Source: Akkermansiaceae bacterium UBA3385 (GTDB lineage: Bacteria > Verrucomicrobiota > Verrucomicrobiia > Verrucomicrobiales > Akkermansiaceae). From it: a DNA stretch of 64,000 nt. The number at the start of each line of letters is the position of its first letter. Within the stretch, counting starts at the first letter, position 1. The position numbers were made by a program, and so were the translations under genes. The notes under the pieces were generated by a model. That model did no database searches, was not told the DNA's origin, and worked only from the letters and a program-made list of their open reading frames with translations. Positions 1-8,858 of the stretch are shown here, in pieces. The DNA is taken from contig DEPT01000017.1 of the NCBI GenBank assembly GCA_002358905.1, positions 1-64,000 on the forward strand, read 5' to 3'.

Positions 1-3000
1 CAGATTTGGAGTCTGTGGGATGGATTGCTGAATATCGATGAGATTACGGCAACGGGCTACAAGATTCGTCTGTATACTCCGTCCAAGGTTACCGGCGTTG
101 ATGCAGATGGCTATTATACCGTCGCGGATCCCGATGATGTGTTCAAGCGCTTTACTGTGAGCTACACAGAATCCGGGCTTACCATTGTTGAAACTACTCC
201 CGGTCGTGAGGACTACTCCTGCACATGGTCTAAGGGCGAAGATGGAGCTTGGAGCATCGCTAAGGGCTCAGAATCTTCTGAGATTATCACCACCTCCCGT
301 GTTCGTACTGTCATTGAACCTGCCAAAACTGCCGGCTTCGAGGTCTGGCAGATGGTGACGACTGTAAGCAAAGGCGATGTGCCAGCCTCCTGTGTATGCG
401 AGGTGTACCAGAATTCGCCCATGGGGAATCTGCTTCTCACTCGTGTAGAGGGCTATGATTCAGCCGCTGCTCAGACCACCACTTATGAATACGATGGTGT
501 CGGCAACCTTATTGCCCAGACCTCCCCGAATGGGCATCGCGTTGAATACTGCTATGACCTCTATGGTCGTATGATTAAGCGTTCCGAGCCTTGGCGTGCC
601 GGTAACTACAAGCTCATCACCGACTACACTTACGCCAACACATCGGATGCCCGTTATTCCTCTGAGATTTCAGCCATCACGCAATGGCTGCGTCAGGATG
701 GCGCTGATTCCATGACGAAACTTAGCACCGAGACTCACACCTATTCCGTCAGCAACGGCATCAAGCGCGAAGAAATCCGCACTACCGCAGCAGGTTCCAC
801 CCATACGCATCTTGAAGTAACAGAGACATGGACGAACGATGCCCCCAATTCTCTGGATAAAGGACGAGTCCGCATGACTCAGGGGAACGATGGTGTTCAG
901 ACATGGTACACCTACGAATCCACGACTTCACACGGTGCAATCTATACCATCACAACGGAAACTCGTGTATATGGTGAACCTGTTGCCGGGCAGTCCCGCC
1001 GCACGGTGAAGTTCATTAACGCTGCCGGTAATACTATTCGAGAGGAGGAGTATATTCTGCTTACCTCCGGAACATGGGAGAAGATTAATGGAATCACTCA
1101 TTCCTACAATACGCAGAACCAGCTTACCGGAAGCACTCGCGACAATGGCCGTACTTCTTCGCAGGAGCTTTCCTGCACCGGAGCCATACTCTGGCAGGTT
1201 GATGAGGATAATGTGCGTACTGACTACACCTACGATTCTGCCCGCCAGCTTACGGAAATCAGCCGCTCTGCCGTGTATGATGGAGAGACCTGCATCACAC
1301 CGGAAACCATTACCGAGTTTGTACGCGATGCCGCAGGTCGAGTAACTTCCACCATTACCCGCATGGGCTCGATGACCACCACCTCCAGCACGGTTTATGA
1401 CCTTGCCGGGCGTAAGGGGAGCGAGACGGACATTCTCGGACGTACCACCACAACGGAGTATAGCGCAGATGGGTTAACTACCACCACAACCACGCCCTCC
1501 GGAGCGACTCTGATTACCACGCGCAACACAGATGGCAGCGTTGCCCACGTTTATGGTACAGGCCAGCGTGAGCTGTACTACGTCTATGACCTCAATGGAA
1601 GCAACATCCGTGAGACTGTGAAGCTGGCGGACAACCAGACAACCTTGTCGCAGTCCATCAGCAATGGCTTCGGTGAATCCGTGGTAGAAGCAACCGCCTC
1701 GACTTCCGGCTTCATCTACACCCGCAATGAGTACAACACCAAGGGGCAGATAACCAAGAGCTATCAGGACACCGGATGGAACACTCCCCAAACCGCTGCT
1801 ACGCTCTTTGAATATGATACCATGGGCAACGTTACCAAGAAGACGCTTGCGCTGGCAGAAGAACCCACCTCCACCAACTCCCCAATTGAGGAATACTCCT
1901 ACGGAGCTGAAGCGATGGAGGATGGTATCTATTCGACCGTCATCAAGACTCGTTACAATGCTGCTGGCAATGCTCTCACCAGTGAGCAGAAGCAGATGAT
2001 TTCCGCGCTTTCCTCCACCATTGAAAGTAAATCAGTTTCCATCAATGAAAGAAACTTGACTTCAGCCCAATGGACTGCGTATAATGGAGATGCAAAGAGA
2101 GTAACCTACAGCAGCATTCCCACTTCGACCATTACGGCAGAAACTGTAACGGTGGACGGCTTCGTTGTGTCCCAGAAGGACAACGCAGGCATTACGTCAA
2201 CAACGGCTCGTACCTATGCAACGAGTGGCATGACGGTTACCCACACGGATGGCCGAGGTAACACCTCAACTACAGTAACCGATATCGCTGGGCGAGCTAT
2301 TCTCGTGACAGATGCCGCTGGCAATAGCACCGGCACCACCTACTGCACCTGCTGTGACCTGCCCGCAACAGTAACAGATGCACAGGGTAACACCAGCTGC
2401 TACCGTTATGATGAACGTGATCGTAAGGTTGCAGAATGGGGAACGGGTATTCAGCCGGTCTGCTACGCCTATGACGCAGCCGACCGCCTTGCCGCACTCA
2501 CCACATTCCGAGTGGCAGATGAAACCATTTCTTCCGATCCGACCGGGCGCACAGATGGCGACACAACCACCTGGAGCTACCACGATGCTTCCGGTATGGA
2601 AACCAGCAAGACCTATGCTGATGGCAAGGGCGTGACGAAGACATACGATGCCTACAACCGCCTGCATACTGAGACGGATGGTCGAGGCGTAGTCAAGACG
2701 CACAGCTATGAACAGGCTCGCGGGCTTCTGCTGGGTACAACATACTCCGATGGCACGACTGCCCGAGCATACTCCTACAACCACCTTGGTCAGCTGACTC
2801 AGATAACGGATGATGCCGGAACCCGCACCATTGGTTACAATGCCTACAATGAGCAGGAGACAGATAGTCTGCTTGCTGGGGGCAAGACGCACCTTGTCAC
2901 GGAGCTTAGCGACGGCTATGGCCGTTCCTCTGGCTATACCTATGCCAACAATGGTTCTGTTCAGCAGACTGTGTCAACTGGCTATGGTACTGATGGTCGC

Positions 3001-4728
3001 ATTTCCTCTGCGGGATTCGTTCATGGCGGAGCTCAAAAGCTCTTCACTTATTCCTATCTGCCCGGCACAAACCTGCTGCAGACTCTCGTGAAGCCCAACA
3101 ACATGACGCTCACGCAGAGCTACGAAGAGAAGCGCGACTTGCTCATTAGTCAGCTTTATAAGCGCAGCAATACTTCCGTAGCATCTCGTGCCTATACCTA
3201 CGATACGCTTGGTCGTCCGATGACGCGCAGCACTTCCAAAGATGGCTCAACGGTCAATGATTCGTTCGGGTACAATTCCCGTAGCGAGCTGAATACCGCC
3301 ACGGTGAACAACGAGGCTTATGCCTACGACTACGACAACATCGGCAACCGTGAGACTGCTCAAGAAGCGGCTGAAGCAGCAACGAGCTACGAAAGTAATC
3401 AACTCAACCAGTACACCGCTATCGGTGATTTCGAACCGACCTACGATGATGCCGGTAACCAGACAAAGGTGAAGACAAGCACCGGTATCTGGTCAGTTGT
3501 CTACAATGCTGAGAACCGCCCGACTTCGTTCACCAATGCAGATAGTGGCACCATTGTAGAATGCACGTATGACTACATGGGGCGCAGAGCGACCAAGAAG
3601 GTGGCCGTCAATGGTAGTGTAACGCTGCACCAGCGATACCTGTATCGCGGCTACCTCCAGATTGCTTGCTGCGATTTGACTCGCAGTAACCATCCCTGCT
3701 TGTGGCTTATCACCTGGGATCCGTCTCAGACTGTAGCCACTCGTCCGCTTGCTATCCAAAAGGACGGCACATGGTACACCTACGGCTGGGATTTGACGAA
3801 GAATATCTGCGAGGTCTACGGCCAACATGGCTACATCCGCACGAACTACTCATACTCTCCCTATGGCGAGGTGACTATCTCTGGTGACGTTACCCAGCCG
3901 ATGCAGTGGAGTAGTGAGTATTCGGATTCGGAAATCGACCTTGTGTACTACAATTACCGTCACTATAGTCCGCAGGGAGGCAGATGGATTGGGCGAGATC
4001 CGTTCATGGAAAATGCCAGTAAGTCTTTGTACCAATATACTACAAACGCACCTCTTAATGGAGTTGATATACTTGGACTGTGGAGTTCTACATGGGGCAG
4101 TCGAAGCGAGGCTAGGCGCATTTACGAAGCAGACGATGATGATACAATGGAAGGACTAGCAAAAAAAGTCGGCCTTGATGTAACAGAATTTTCAAAATGG
4201 GCCAAACCAGAATGCAACGAGAGGCTTAAAAATGGGCTGTATTGTAAATATTCTGTTCCTAATACATGGATTGTTGCTGACTTTTTGCGGGGTTCTAGAG
4301 CCTACACGCAGAACGGCATTTGGGGAACCATTGGAACTTTTTTCTGCAGGTGTGGTGATCGCTTTGTAAACTTAGGTGGAACATTAGGGACATTTTTTGG
4401 GACAGACTTAGCAACCTACGGTTTTAAAGTAGTTAAAGTAAAACGAGGCAACGAACTGCTAACGAGTATAAACAAAGATACATGGGGCTTAGCGGTATTT
4501 GGACACGGTAGTAAATATTCCGGAAAAATCTATTACGGTTCGCACACAGAGGCGACTACGCAATCAGAAATTCGGGCTAAAGTGTCACGGTCCGGTTTTA
4601 AACTTGCTAAAGTATATATGCTTCAATGTTATAGTGCATTAAATGGAAATCACGAAGCGTGGTTGAACCATGCCATAGAATTAATAGATTACGAAGATAG
4701 AAATATTTTGTATATTTTTGATGTGTAA
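1..4728 (+). CDS. RHS/YD-repeat polymorphic toxin-like protein, 5' end cut by window edge
   Basis: The frame is open from base 1, so the N-terminus lies outside the window; the first in-window start-like codon (TTG at 25) is not the true start. About 1,300 residues are YD repeats (for example YEYDGVGNLIAQ, YTYDTLGRPMTRS), which in this family build a hollow shell around a C-terminal toxin. The core ends near 3,946-4,083 with the conserved YYNYRHYSPQGGRWIGRDPF and a NAPLNGVDILGL boundary. The remaining ~215 residues are the variable tip and are clearly AT-richer than the core, as expected for an exchangeable toxin module. The tip has a LysM-like stretch (about 4,120-4,275) and then a hydrophobic strand plus GHGS (His codon 4504) and a hydrophobic strand plus QCYSA (Cys codon 4627), the arrangement of clan CD (caspase-like) proteases. 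RHS assignment is firm; the tip function is inferred. Confidence 0.93.
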   Translation, partial: QIWSLWDGLLNIDEITATGYKIRLYTPSKVTGVDADGYYTVADPDDVFKRFTVSYTESGLTIVETTPGREDYSCTWSKGEDGAWSIAKGSESSEIITTSRVRTVIEPAKTAGFEVWQMVTTVSKGDVPASCVCEVYQNSPMGNLLLTRVEGYDSAAAQTTTYEYDGVGNLIAQTSPNGHRVEYCYDLYGRMIKRSEPWRAGNYKLITDYTYANTSDARYSSEISAITQWLRQDGADSMTKLSTETHTYSVSNGIKREEIRTTAAGSTHTHLEVTETWTNDAPNSLDKGRVRMTQGNDGVQTWYTYESTTSHGAIYTITTETRVYGEPVAGQSRRTVKFINAAGNTIREEEYILLTSGTWEKINGITHSYNTQNQLTGSTRDNGRTSSQELSCTGAILWQVDEDNVRTDYTYDSARQLTEISRSAVYDGETCITPETITEFVRDAAGRVTSTITRMGSMTTTSSTVYDLAGRKGSETDILGRTTTTEYSADGLTTTTTTPSGATLITTRNTDGSVAHVYGTGQRELYYVYDLNGSNIRETVKLADNQTTLSQSISNGFGESVVEATASTSGFIYTRNEYNTKGQITKSYQDTGWNTPQTAATLFEYDTMGNVTKKTLALAEEPTSTNSPIEEYSYGAEAMEDGIYSTVIKTRYNAAGNALTSEQKQMISALSSTIESKSVSINERNLTSAQWTAYNGDAKRVTYSSIPTSTITAETVTVDGFVVSQKDNAGITSTTARTYATSGMTVTHTDGRGNTSTTVTDIAGRAILVTDAAGNSTGTTYCTCCDLPATVTDAQGNTSCYRYDERDRKVAEWGTGIQPVCYAYDAADRLAALTTFRVADETISSDPTGRTDGDTTTWSYHDASGMETSKTYADGKGVTKTYDAYNRLHTETDGRGVVKTHSYEQARGLLLGTTYSDGTTARAYSYNHLGQLTQITDDAGTRTIGYNAYNEQETDSLLAGGKTHLVTELSDGYGRSSGYTYANNGSVQQTVSTGYGTDGRISSAGFVHGGAQKLFTYSYLPGTNLLQTLVKPNNMTLTQSYEEKRDLLISQLYKRSNTSVASRAYTYDTLGRPMTRSTSKDGSTVNDSFGYNSRSELNTATVNNEAYAYDYDNIGNRETAQEAAEAATSYESNQLNQYTAIGDFEPTYDDAGNQTKVKTSTGIWSVVYNAENRPTSFTNADSGTIVECTYDYMGRRATKKVAVNGSVTLHQRYLYRGYLQIACCDLTRSNHPCLWLITWDPSQTVATRPLAIQKDGTWYTYGWDLTKNICEVYGQHGYIRTNYSYSPYGEVTISGDVTQPMQWSSEYSDSEIDLVYYNYRHYSPQGGRWIGRDPFMENASKSLYQYTTNAPLNGVDILGLWSSTWGSRSEARRIYEADDDDTMEGLAKKVGLDVTEFSKWAKPECNERLKNGLYCKYSVPNTWIVADFLRGSRAYTQNGIWGTIGTFFCRCGDRFVNLGGTLGTFFGTDLATYGFKVVKVKRGNELLTSINKDTWGLAVFGHGSKYSGKIYYGSHTEATTQSEIRAKVSRSGFKLAKVYMLQCYSALNGNHEAWLNHAIELIDYEDRNILYIFDV

Positions 4729-4745
4729 CAGCATGATGCCATCAT

Positions 4746-5207
4746 ATGAAAAAAACTATTTTTATTCTTGGAGTGGGGCTCTCGTTGTCAATAATCTCTT
4801 GCAATCACCTTTTCCCAATACGAATCCGTATTGGGGAAAGGAGACCGCCAGATAAGCCTATAAGTGTCAATCTCAATGAAGTCAACTGTAATTTTCGGTG
4901 CGTTCAAGAAGGTGTTTTAATACCAAGTGATATACATAACGGGCATCTTATATATTCACCACATTATGGTATATTACCGGGACTGCCACTATTGTGTGAC
5001 GCAAGTGTTAGATTGCAAAAATTAGAGTACCACTATCATCATTCATTATTCGAGGAAAAATATTACTTTAGTGCTGTTTTCGAATTAAATAAAGAGTGCA
5101 TATTTTTATATTCTTCATGCTTCAGATCCCCGAAAACATTGGAGACTCAGGAAGAACTCACAAATGCCTTTAGTCAAAGCGCAATAGAACATTTTGCAAG
5201 AGAGTAA
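4746..5207 (+). CDS. Small lipoprotein, candidate immunity protein for the RHS tip
   Basis: A 153-residue protein starting 17 nt after the RHS stop. It has a Lys-rich start, a hydrophobic segment and a lipobox (LSIISC, Cys19), so it is probably a lipoprotein anchored outside the cytoplasm. I recognise no domain in the mature part. The gene is AT-rich like the RHS tip and unlike the RHS core. Position directly behind an RHS toxin tip, co-orientation and a shared terminator at 5224-5253 make an immunity role plausible. A lipoprotein immunity would fit a toxin acting in the envelope. Alternatively it is an unrelated orphan lipoprotein. Confidence 0.75.
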   Translation: MKKTIFILGVGLSLSIISCNHLFPIRIRIGERRPPDKPISVNLNEVNCNFRCVQEGVLIPSDIHNGHLIYSPHYGILPGLPLLCDASVRLQKLEYHYHHSLFEEKYYFSAVFELNKECIFLYSSCFRSPKTLETQEELTNAFSQSAIEHFARE

Positions 5208-5223
5208 AGGGCTGAAAGGAGGA

Positions 5224-5253
5224 GAGGCACTGCGTTTGCGCAGTGCCTCTTTT
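5224..5253 (+). terminator. Rho-independent terminator of the RHS/lipoprotein unit
   Basis: An 11-bp perfect stem (GAGGCACTGCG with CGCAGTGCCTC) around a TTTG loop, followed by TTTT, 16 nt after the lipoprotein stop. Confidence 0.85.
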
Positions 5254-5403
5254 AGATAAAATTATGTAGTATTTATATATGTTCTTTGGTCCCTTATGAG
5301 TATTCGTAGAGCTGAGCATTCTCGGATTATCCGCAGAGGCTTCAAATATATTTGACAAGATGACCTGAATTATGTATATACAAAGAAAATCATTTAATAT
5401 ATT

Positions 5404-6417
5404 ATGGACAGAAAAATAAAATTGCTTTACATTATCGGTAATGGGTTTGACCTGCAACACGGCTTGCCAACTTGTTATACAGATTTTCACGAGTTCTTGC
5501 TGGAAACAAATCCTGCACTATTAGAGAGAATGTCTTTATACTATGCCGTTAACGAAAATTCGGACTTTTGGTCTGATTTTGAAGAGTCTCTTCAATACTT
5601 GGATCCATACCACCTTATGGAATTGTATACTCCTCCTCGTTATGGGGCAGATGACTTTTCGTGTAGTGAATATCATCAATTTCAGCAAGCATGTGAAGAA
5701 GAATTGCAATGCTTGTATAACGACCTTACTGAGTCATTTTCGAAGTGGATTTCTCAGATTGAAATTAACAAGGAAAAAGTAAAGCAAAAAGTTGATATTC
5801 CGTTATCACCGCATGTGATGTTTTTAACATTCAATTACACCAAAACATTGGAACTAATATATGATATACCTGAAACACAAATTTTGCATATACATGGCAT
5901 TAGCGGAGGTGATTCAGACCTGGTATATGGACATTCTGTGAGTCGAGACAAAATTAGGGAATTGCTCAACACTCCTGATGAACAATATAGTTATCTTTCT
6001 GATTTCGCACCAGATGAAACGCTTGATTACGAATCATCTGAGTACGCCTATGATTCAGGGATTGACCAGATTGTATTGAGTGTTTCAAAATTAAAGAAAG
6101 ACACTAACACTATTATCAGAGAAAATCAGGATTTTTTCAATTCTCTGTCAGATTTGAGAGAAATAAGAATTTATGGACATTCTCTTTCTTCTGTCGATGT
6201 TCCGTATTTTGAAGAAATCTTCAGACATATAAATATAGAAAAAATACAAATTCGTTTATATTCTAAGGATGTACAATCTGCGTTAAGACACAAACAACGC
6301 TTAATTAACATGAAAATCCCGGGTAAGCGGATATTTTGTGATGATTTGCAATCCCGACAAAGGAGCATCAAGCTAAATATGGAACTTGAGGGCTGGGATA
6401 GTGAGAGCATAATTTAA
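5404..6417 (+). CDS. AbiH-family abortive infection protein
   Basis: A 337-residue cytoplasmic protein. The N-terminus has the AbiH signature YIIGNGFDLQHGLPTCYTDF (residues about 9-28); the middle has TFNYTKTLELIYD and ILHIHGISGG, and the C-terminal part IYGHSLSSVDVPYFEEIF, all in the order seen in AbiH proteins. AbiH was named from a lactococcal phage abortive-infection system; its mechanism is unsettled. The gene is AT-rich compared with the chromosome to its right, which suggests acquisition. It sits between an RHS toxin unit and an Abi_2/HNH pair on the other strand, so it is part of a small defence cluster. The ATG at 5404 fits the start of the family signature. Confidence 0.88.
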   Translation: MDRKIKLLYIIGNGFDLQHGLPTCYTDFHEFLLETNPALLERMSLYYAVNENSDFWSDFEESLQYLDPYHLMELYTPPRYGADDFSCSEYHQFQQACEEELQCLYNDLTESFSKWISQIEINKEKVKQKVDIPLSPHVMFLTFNYTKTLELIYDIPETQILHIHGISGGDSDLVYGHSVSRDKIRELLNTPDEQYSYLSDFAPDETLDYESSEYAYDSGIDQIVLSVSKLKKDTNTIIRENQDFFNSLSDLREIRIYGHSLSSVDVPYFEEIFRHINIEKIQIRLYSKDVQSALRHKQRLINMKIPGKRIFCDDLQSRQRSIKLNMELEGWDSESII

Positions 6418-6561
6418 CAGGAAGGACCTTCTTGTAATCCTACAACAGAGAGTGATATGGGTTGCGAATGTTCACGCCATATAGTCAACATCTGGTATGA
6501 GTCAGCATAATATTAAAGACAACAATGCAATTAAGGCAGACAATCATTTTACCCAGCTCTC

Positions 6562-6593
6562 TGTCCTCGGAGACGTACCCTTCTCAAAGGGTA
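6562..6593 (+). repeat. Exact 32-bp direct repeat, copy 1
   Basis: Identical base for base to 8970-9001 in the same orientation. It contains an internal 7-bp inverted repeat (TACCCTT, CTCA, AAGGGTA). A terminator-like hairpin follows within 15 nt, as it does at copy 2, but the two hairpins differ in sequence. Confidence 0.9.
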
Positions 6594-6604
6594 CTCGTTT
6601 CATA

Positions 6605-6636
6605 AACCTCTAACGCTTAACGCGTTAGAGGTTTTT
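6605..6636 (+). terminator. Terminator-like hairpin after repeat copy 1
   Basis: A 12-bp perfect stem (AACCTCTAACGC with GCGTTAGAGGTT) with a TTAAC loop, running into TTTTT. It lies about 190 nt downstream of abiH and could end its transcript. Confidence 0.75.
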
Positions 6637-6794
6637 AGTAACAATCAACGACTTAACAACCCTGTGCAGAATCGGTATGCGCCTGTTTTAGCCTACCATT
6701 TTGCTCTGAAACCACGCTTCCTACGCGCTCTAGGACTGCAAAGGACTAGGGATGCGGCAGCGCTTTGATTGGGGCAATCCCAAGTACTACTGAT
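6637..6794. other. Gene-free stretch between the abiH terminator and the HNH gene
   Basis: No gene is supported in this stretch. No tRNA, no long frame with a sensible start and no transposase remnant was recognised. Confidence 0.5.
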
Positions 6795-7715
6795 TCAAAG
6801 AAGTAGGTCGCCTTTTCCTAAATTGCAATCAGAACAGAGTGTTTGCAAATTATCGATAACGGTCTCGCCTCCTTGAGACCATGGAATGATATGGTCAACA
6901 TGTAGAATTGTTGAAGGGATCGTAGCGGGAGAAGCACCGCATGCTTGACATTTGAAATTATCGCGAGACAAAACTTTAAAGCGCAATCTTAAATTTATAT
7001 TTCTTGGTGTTTTTCGCGCGTCTGAAGAAGATGTTTTTAATGCGTTTTCTTCGTTATTGTCGCAATTATCGGGATAAATATTTACCTCTTCGGAAGCGGA
7101 ATCATGCTCAGCATCCGTTACTCCATTCACATATGCAATGAACGCCTCTAAGGCTTTTCTCCATCCTCCAAATCTTCGCTTGTAAGTGTCCAGAGAATAC
7201 ATAGCGAGCGCCAATTTTTGAACATCAGTTGTTGTAGGTTGTCTGCCTAATGTCACCCACATGCGTTCTATATCCTCGAGACATTCTTTTTCTGTAACTT
7301 TCATTTTTGCTTTGCCCGTTGGAGAAAGTCCCGCCATTGTCAAAGCCGTATCCCAATGCTTGAAGCGTTTTATTATGTGTGTTGCCGCATACTTACCCCT
7401 ATCGCAATAATCTTTGTACGAAATGGTAGCGCTATTTAGTTCTTTTGCTACTATCTGTAAATCATCAAAGTATTGCTGATTTGAAATGCGGTTTAGTTCA
7501 TCTTGATTTCTCGTACTCGGTAAACCTGCTCGAATTAAGGCTTCCTTCCACGTCCCAAAATGACCTTGAATTGCACATTGAGAATATTTTCCATATCTTA
7601 TATATTTTGAGAGAGATAAATACCCTTCTTTGAGCTTTTTTGCCACGAGTTGGATATCTTTAATTATTTCTTCATCATCAAGAACTCGTTTATATGGAGT
7701 TAACTCAAATCTCAT
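6795..7715 (-). CDS. HNH endonuclease with homing-endonuclease-associated repeats
   Basis: Read from the ATG at 7715 this is a 306-residue protein. A longer frame runs up to 7994, but its first ~93 residues lie over the Abi_2 gene and look like antisense composition, so I rejected it. The N-terminal two thirds hold three copies of a repeat with the pattern GxWxxALxxAGL (HFGTWKEALIRAGLPS, RFKHWDTALTMAGLSP, RFGGWRKALEAF), as in the HNH-associated repeats of homing-type nucleases. The C-terminus is a zinc-bound HNH domain: CQACG, HVDHIIPWSQGG, NLQTLCSDCN. The catalytic histidine is expected in VDHIIPW. It lies 50 nt downstream of the Abi_2 gene on the same strand and is probably co-transcribed. 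It could be a restriction-type nuclease or a mobile homing nuclease. Confidence 0.85.
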   Translation of the reverse strand: MRFELTPYKRVLDDEEIIKDIQLVAKKLKEGYLSLSKYIRYGKYSQCAIQGHFGTWKEALIRAGLPSTRNQDELNRISNQQYFDDLQIVAKELNSATISYKDYCDRGKYAATHIIKRFKHWDTALTMAGLSPTGKAKMKVTEKECLEDIERMWVTLGRQPTTTDVQKLALAMYSLDTYKRRFGGWRKALEAFIAYVNGVTDAEHDSASEEVNIYPDNCDNNEENALKTSSSDARKTPRNINLRLRFKVLSRDNFKCQACGASPATIPSTILHVDHIIPWSQGGETVIDNLQTLCSDCNLGKGDLLL

Positions 7716-7765
7716 ATCTATGGAATATGATATATTAGGTGAATATGTAATGTGTAAATAAATAC

Positions 7766-8749
7766 CTACTTCCACAGCGGGTGGAGTTCCCAATGTTCTG
7801 GCAGTCCCATTTTGTGGAGGGGGATGCCTTGTTGTTGTGAATCCTGCAGGAATTGCTGCATGCGTACGTGCCATTGGGAGGAGGGGGCCACCTGTTTGAG
7901 CAGATAACGACAGATGAACAGGAGCGGGGCAAGGTTGGCTTGCGATTGGAGCATGGAGACCGCCCCGGCCAGGCTGACGGTGGGTTTGACCCACTTGCGG
8001 GCTTTGTCGGAATAGACGTAATCCCAGGGCAAGACCGGGGTGTTGTTCATGCGGGGGACAGTCAGGAAGATTTTATTCCAGATGCGGGCATGGTGAGCGC
8101 AATCGTTGCGCAACACTCGCAAGGATGTCAGCCAGGTGAATAAGGTTCCGGTATCGGTGCTCCATTCACGTGCAATAGCCTTTCTGATGTTCTTATCGGA
8201 ATGGGAATAGAAGTAAACAATGGTGCCGAACTCCATTTCTCCCACCGCCATCCAAAGAGGCAGATAGGCGTGTTTGTCGCCGTAGGTGATGAAGAAATGG
8301 TCGACGGAATCTTTTCCGCTCGGTACGATATGACCGTTCTTGTTTTTCTGAATTCGGACTCGTTCTAAACTCTGTATGTACCCTTTCCAACTGGGGAAAT
8401 AGGCTGGGCTTGCATAGTCAAAGGGCGATTTGTTCGCGGTGTGGTGGTATGCGATGCGACTGCGAAGGGCTACTTCGATGCGTTCGATGGCATCCATCAT
8501 CAGGAAACGCAGCTTGCGGTCAAAAAGGTAGTGAGTCCACACTTTATCCAGCGTTGTGCCGGGGACATAGTTGTTGCCAATGTCACCTTGCAGATTCCTG
8601 ACACGGAAAGGATGCAGGTAGGCGCTGAAGCGGTAATAGCCTACATTCTTCAACCGGGTTGCAAGTAGTGAAGCGTCTCCTTCGAGACCGCGCTGTGTAA
8701 GTAGCGCGACCTGCTGTTGAATGGAGAGATGCGGCTTGAGGTATTCCAT
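7766..8749 (-). CDS. Abi_2 (AbiD/AbiF-like) HEPN abortive infection protein
   Basis: A 327-residue protein of the Abi_2 family. Family landmarks are LKPHLSIQQQVALLTQRG at the start, RLKNVGYYRFSAYLHPFR, FDRKLRFLMMDAIERIEVALRSRIAYH, and the HEPN ribonuclease motif R-x4-H in RNDCAHHARIWN (R214, H219). HEPN proteins of this type cleave RNA and shut down the infected cell. The gene starts directly after a structured leader with its own promoter on the same strand (8757-8858), and an HNH nuclease gene follows. The leader ends in a terminator-like hairpin right before the ATG, so translation or read-through may depend on that RNA. The family assignment is firm; RNA control is inferred. Confidence 0.92.
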   Translation of the reverse strand: MEYLKPHLSIQQQVALLTQRGLEGDASLLATRLKNVGYYRFSAYLHPFRVRNLQGDIGNNYVPGTTLDKVWTHYLFDRKLRFLMMDAIERIEVALRSRIAYHHTANKSPFDYASPAYFPSWKGYIQSLERVRIQKNKNGHIVPSGKDSVDHFFITYGDKHAYLPLWMAVGEMEFGTIVYFYSHSDKNIRKAIAREWSTDTGTLFTWLTSLRVLRNDCAHHARIWNKIFLTVPRMNNTPVLPWDYVYSDKARKWVKPTVSLAGAVSMLQSQANLAPLLFICRYLLKQVAPSSQWHVRMQQFLQDSQQQGIPLHKMGLPEHWELHPLWK

Positions 8750-8756
8750 ACAAAAT

Positions 8757-8826
8757 AAAAACCCTCCCCGTGTGCGCAGTTGAAGGAATCAACGGATTCC
8801 AACCCTAAGCGGGGGAGGTTATCTGC
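8757..8826 (-). ncRNA. Structured leader RNA upstream of the Abi_2 gene, abiF-motif-like candidate
   Basis: On the minus strand a transcript of about 70 nt is predicted between the promoter at 8831-8858 and the Abi_2 ATG at 8749. Its outer stem pairs CCTCCCC with GGGGAGG (plus-strand arms about 8763-8769 and 8812-8818). Inside lies a perfect GGAATC/GATTCC hairpin with a CGTT loop, extended by GTT/AAC. The 3' end reads GGGGAGGGTTTTTATTTT, a terminator-like end just before the start codon. Structured RNAs upstream of Abi_2 genes are known as a class (abiF motif); whether this one belongs to it needs a covariance-model search. Confidence 0.6.
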
Positions 8827-8830
8827 GGTC

Positions 8831-8858
8831 ATTATACATGCAGTACAGAATTTGTCAA
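8831..8858 (-). promoter_or_regulatory. Strong sigma-70 promoter for the Abi_2 leader RNA
   Basis: Perfect boxes on the minus strand: TTGACA (8853-8858) and TATAAT (8831-8836), spaced by 16 nt. The predicted start is near 8824. A consensus promoter fits abundant RNA production. Confidence 0.85.

Noticed and set aside
6720..6794. Possible tail of another RHS-type gene (MRQRFDWGNPKYY before a stop)
   Set aside because: Too short and without any upstream coding body to support a claim.
7716..7994. N-terminal extension of the HNH gene
   Set aside because: It overlaps the Abi_2 coding region on the same strand in another frame and is Pro/His/Arg-rich; the ATG at 7715 starts the repeat region.
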